In this document: in pieces, positions 6,653 to 8,267 of the stretch
Layout: each line of letters opens with the position of its first letter
Position numbering within the stretch: position 1 is the stretch's first letter
Assembly (NCBI GenBank): GCA_025451145.1
Contig: JANWKX010000022.1
Span: forward strand, 1 to 8,267
Direction of reading: 5' to 3'
Origin: Vampirovibrionales bacterium
Lineage (GTDB): Bacteria > Cyanobacteriota > Vampirovibrionia > Vampirovibrionales > JAGQHJ01
Length of the DNA stretch: 8,267 nucleotides
Made by a program: the position numbers and the translations under genes
Notes under the pieces: model-generated
The model's database searches: none
Told to the model about the DNA's origin: nothing
Seen by the model: only the letters and a program-made list of their open reading frames with translations

Positions 6653-6692
6653 AAGGAGCGAATATCCGACAAGGGTATTCCCCGCACCTGTG
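6653..6692 (+). promoter_or_regulatory. Ribosome binding site with a hairpin between Shine-Dalgarno and start codon
   Basis: AAGGAG (6653-6658) is the strongest Shine-Dalgarno before the next gene but lies 31 nt from its GTG (6690). The intervening GAATATCC (6660-6667) and GGGTATTC (6673-6680) form an 8-bp stem (one G-U) with the 5-nt loop GACAA. Folding removes 21 nt and leaves an effective spacing of about 10 nt. A comparable arrangement is known for phage T4 gene 38. The only other site, AAGGG (6671-6675), is 14 nt from the GTG and partly inside the hairpin. Confidence 0.5.
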
Positions 6693-7694
6693 TCCTCGCT
6701 CAGTTACCCCTCTTTCGGTTATCAGCCTTCTCCCTTTGGCTATTCCGTCGGGAGAAACGGATACTACTGGCCAAGCGCATCCCAAAATTCGACCTCATTC
6801 GCTTGGAATAACGGGACGACCCGTTGGCCCATGCCAAGTTCATCTGCAAGCTATTATTCACCCTCCTCGACTCCAGGAAACTTTCCAATTCCCAATCCTA
6901 TCTCAAATAGAGATTTTTCGAGGACAGAAGTGCCAGCGCTGAAACCGGCTTATCCAGGCATGGATTCTTTTGCCGTTTCCCGCATCAAACAAGCAGAAAG
7001 CGCTCTCAATAAATACAAAGACCAGTTTCTCGAAAAACCGGCCGTGAAATTTGTTTTTGGCCCCAACTTCTGGCGGGACACCCCTGTCCGATACCTGGGC
7101 TATTTCAACGAACTGGCCTCCAATTGGTCCAGTGTCATCAAGAAGATCATCTTGAACCGCTCGGAAGATATGCTCTTATTAGACAGCTCCAGAGGGATTG
7201 CTGCACTGTATACCACCGCCAGTACGCTTCATGATGCCTGGAGCAGTTACGAGCTTTCAAAAGGCAGTTCCAAGAAAGCAAGAGGCGTTTTTGCAGCCGC
7301 CATTGCTGGCGACACCCTTTTATTTCAACTGTTTGCAACCTATATTCTGCCGTTTTCCACATCCGAACTCGCGAAAAAACTCGCTGAAAAATGGCTTGAG
7401 CGGATTTCGGAAGAAAGCCGGTTCTTACCGATGGGCGGAAAACTTCGGCTAATCCTACCGGCCGTTGCTGGCACCATTGGCATTTTATGTTCCGCCCCAC
7501 TGGATGGATTTGTGCAAAAATGTATCCGAAGTCTCTATTGGCCTCACGTCAATCAATATCTGAAACAACTTGGGGCGCCCACCCTTTATGATGAGGATGT
7601 GATGGTGATTCCACTCAATGGCCAGATTATCACCCGGCGATTGTCAAAGTCAAAAGGCCCTTCTCATAAGGAAGAGGAAGATGAGCATGATTGA
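6690..7694 (+). CDS. Membrane protein with MTFP1/MTP18-like (mitochondrial fission process protein 1) region
   Basis: The 334-aa protein has no signal peptide. Residues 1-75 are low-complexity and rich in Tyr, Pro, Ser, Gly and Asn; residues 91-117 form a charged helical stretch. From 128 on it resembles, by recall and not by search, eukaryotic MTFP1/MTP18, an inner-membrane protein of mitochondria. WRDTPVRYLGYFNE (128-141) matches the family's RDTWVRYLGYANE. A hydrophobic stretch (165-185) follows. GDTLLFQLFATYILP (207-221) matches VDTFVWQALASVAIP. APLDGFVQKCIRSLY (269-283) matches PIDRSVDFLLDSSLRKLY. Three hydrophobic stretches (about 165-185, 198-222, 252-275) suggest membrane insertion. 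The tail is acidic (EEEDEHD). The only plausible start in frame is GTG 6690, reached through the hairpin-bearing ribosome binding site. Function in bacteria is unknown; a role in membrane shape or integrity would be a guess. The next gene overlaps its 3' end. Confidence 0.85.
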   Translation: MSSLSYPSFGYQPSPFGYSVGRNGYYWPSASQNSTSFAWNNGTTRWPMPSSSASYYSPSSTPGNFPIPNPISNRDFSRTEVPALKPAYPGMDSFAVSRIKQAESALNKYKDQFLEKPAVKFVFGPNFWRDTPVRYLGYFNELASNWSSVIKKIILNRSEDMLLLDSSRGIAALYTTASTLHDAWSSYELSKGSSKKARGVFAAAIAGDTLLFQLFATYILPFSTSELAKKLAEKWLERISEESRFLPMGGKLRLILPAVAGTIGILCSAPLDGFVQKCIRSLYWPHVNQYLKQLGAPTLYDEDVMVIPLNGQIITRRLSKSKGPSHKEEEDEHD

Positions 7695-8267
7695 TCCCAT
7701 TGAACACGACAGTCATTTACCCCCGTTAAAGCCTCTCGAACCCCATGTGCTTCATGAAAAAACGGAGCAGATCCTGGGGATAACGGTTGATGAGCGAAAG
7801 CTCCAAGGCAATAAAGCCTATGCCTTGGATATGCTGAACCAAATGCTCTATGCCGCCAAAGATGCTCTAGATAACAATCTGTACAATGAAGCTGTCAGGC
7901 ATTACCAACTGTTTTTCCAATACCAGGGGTTTATGCCGCTCTCATTTTCAGAGCGTCTTGCTATACAATTTCCGGTTTTGTTGGATTATTCCTACGCCCT
8001 TCTGGGCCTAGGGGAAGAAAAGCAAGCCGAGAGGCTCATGAACAGGGAGCTGTTATCCCTTTTGGAATCGGGTCTTCCTCAGGCAAAACCACAGGCCTAT
8101 CAAACCGCCCATGCCCAAATTCAACGATTACAGGACTCCTCCCAACTGCCCAACCCGGCGCATCTTGATGTTCAGGTTTCACCAGAGGTTTTACATCAAC
8201 TTGCAGAAGCCTTTTTGCATGCCGGGGAACAGGAAATCGCGGCAGCCCTTCTGGGGTATTCGGAAAC
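7681..8267 (+). CDS. TPR-like helical repeat protein, 5' part (3' end outside window)
   Basis: The frame is open to the right edge, giving 195 residues and part of one more codon. No signal peptide is seen; the N-terminus is polar and Pro/His-rich (MSMIDPIEHD, PPLKPLEPH). Residues 44-125 look like paired amphipathic helices of tetratricopeptide type, for example LDNNLYNEAVRHYQLFFQY (63-81) and LLDYSYALLGLGEEKQAERL (100-119); another helix pair begins near 168. Such repeats usually bind proteins, but no partner or specific family is recognised. Two starts are possible: ATG 7681 (AAGGA 8 nt upstream) and ATG 7687 (GAGGA 8 nt upstream). They overlap the previous gene by 14 or 8 nt, which implies co-transcription and probably coupled translation. 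Confidence 0.8.
   Translation, partial: MSMIDPIEHDSHLPPLKPLEPHVLHEKTEQILGITVDERKLQGNKAYALDMLNQMLYAAKDALDNNLYNEAVRHYQLFFQYQGFMPLSFSERLAIQFPVLLDYSYALLGLGEEKQAERLMNRELLSLLESGLPQAKPQAYQTAHAQIQRLQDSSQLPNPAHLDVQVSPEVLHQLAEAFLHAGEQEIAAALLGYSE

Noticed and set aside
1..8267. tRNA, rRNA, CRISPR arrays, insertion sequences and prophage genes
   Set aside because: I looked for repeat-spacer structure, transposase motifs, terminal inverted repeats and cloverleaf-like segments on both strands and saw none.

Overview
The window comes from a bacterial chromosome of roughly balanced base composition. All genes are on the + strand, tightly packed, and most have Shine-Dalgarno sites. The order is: the 3' part of leuB; a 354-nt regulatory gap; a complete iron-sulfur cluster assembly operon sufB-sufC-sufD-sufS-sufU; a 215-nt gap; a gene for an unusual membrane protein; and the 5' part of a helical-repeat (TPR-like) gene that runs off the window.

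No rRNA or other phylogenetic marker is present, so the host is uncertain. The sufBCDS order and the N-terminal style of SufD (W-x2-L...P-T-R-x-E-S-W-R-F-x-D-L-S) resemble cyanobacteria and plastids. SufU is more typical of Firmicutes, Actinobacteria and deep-branching phyla. A non-photosynthetic cyanobacterial relative (Vampirovibrionia/Melainabacteria) is my best guess, held with low confidence.

Region by region: (1) LeuB (leucine biosynthesis) ends at 778 and is followed by a 12-bp terminator hairpin. Its cofactor loop carries the Lys-Tyr...Val pattern of NADP-dependent isocitrate dehydrogenase instead of the usual Asp-Ile...Ala of NAD-dependent LeuB. (2) The gap at 779-1132 holds a consensus -10 box with no recognisable -35. 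A palindrome is centred near -60 and a 7-1-7 inverted repeat lies over the predicted transcription start. A possible 46-codon leader ORF ends between the sufB ribosome binding site and its GTG. (3) The suf genes are spaced by 6 nt or less, or overlap. SufS mobilises sulfur from cysteine, SufU is the likely sulfur acceptor, and SufBC2D is the ATP-driven scaffold on which clusters are built. (4) The 215-nt gap holds an 18-bp perfect palindrome, and a hairpin between a strong Shine-Dalgarno and the next start codon.

The most unusual item is the 334-aa protein at 6690-7694. After a Tyr/Pro/Ser-rich N-terminus it carries, in order and at similar spacing, the motifs I recall from the eukaryotic inner-membrane protein MTFP1/MTP18 (mitochondrial fission process protein 1). 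The gene after it overlaps its end and probably belongs to the same transcription unit.
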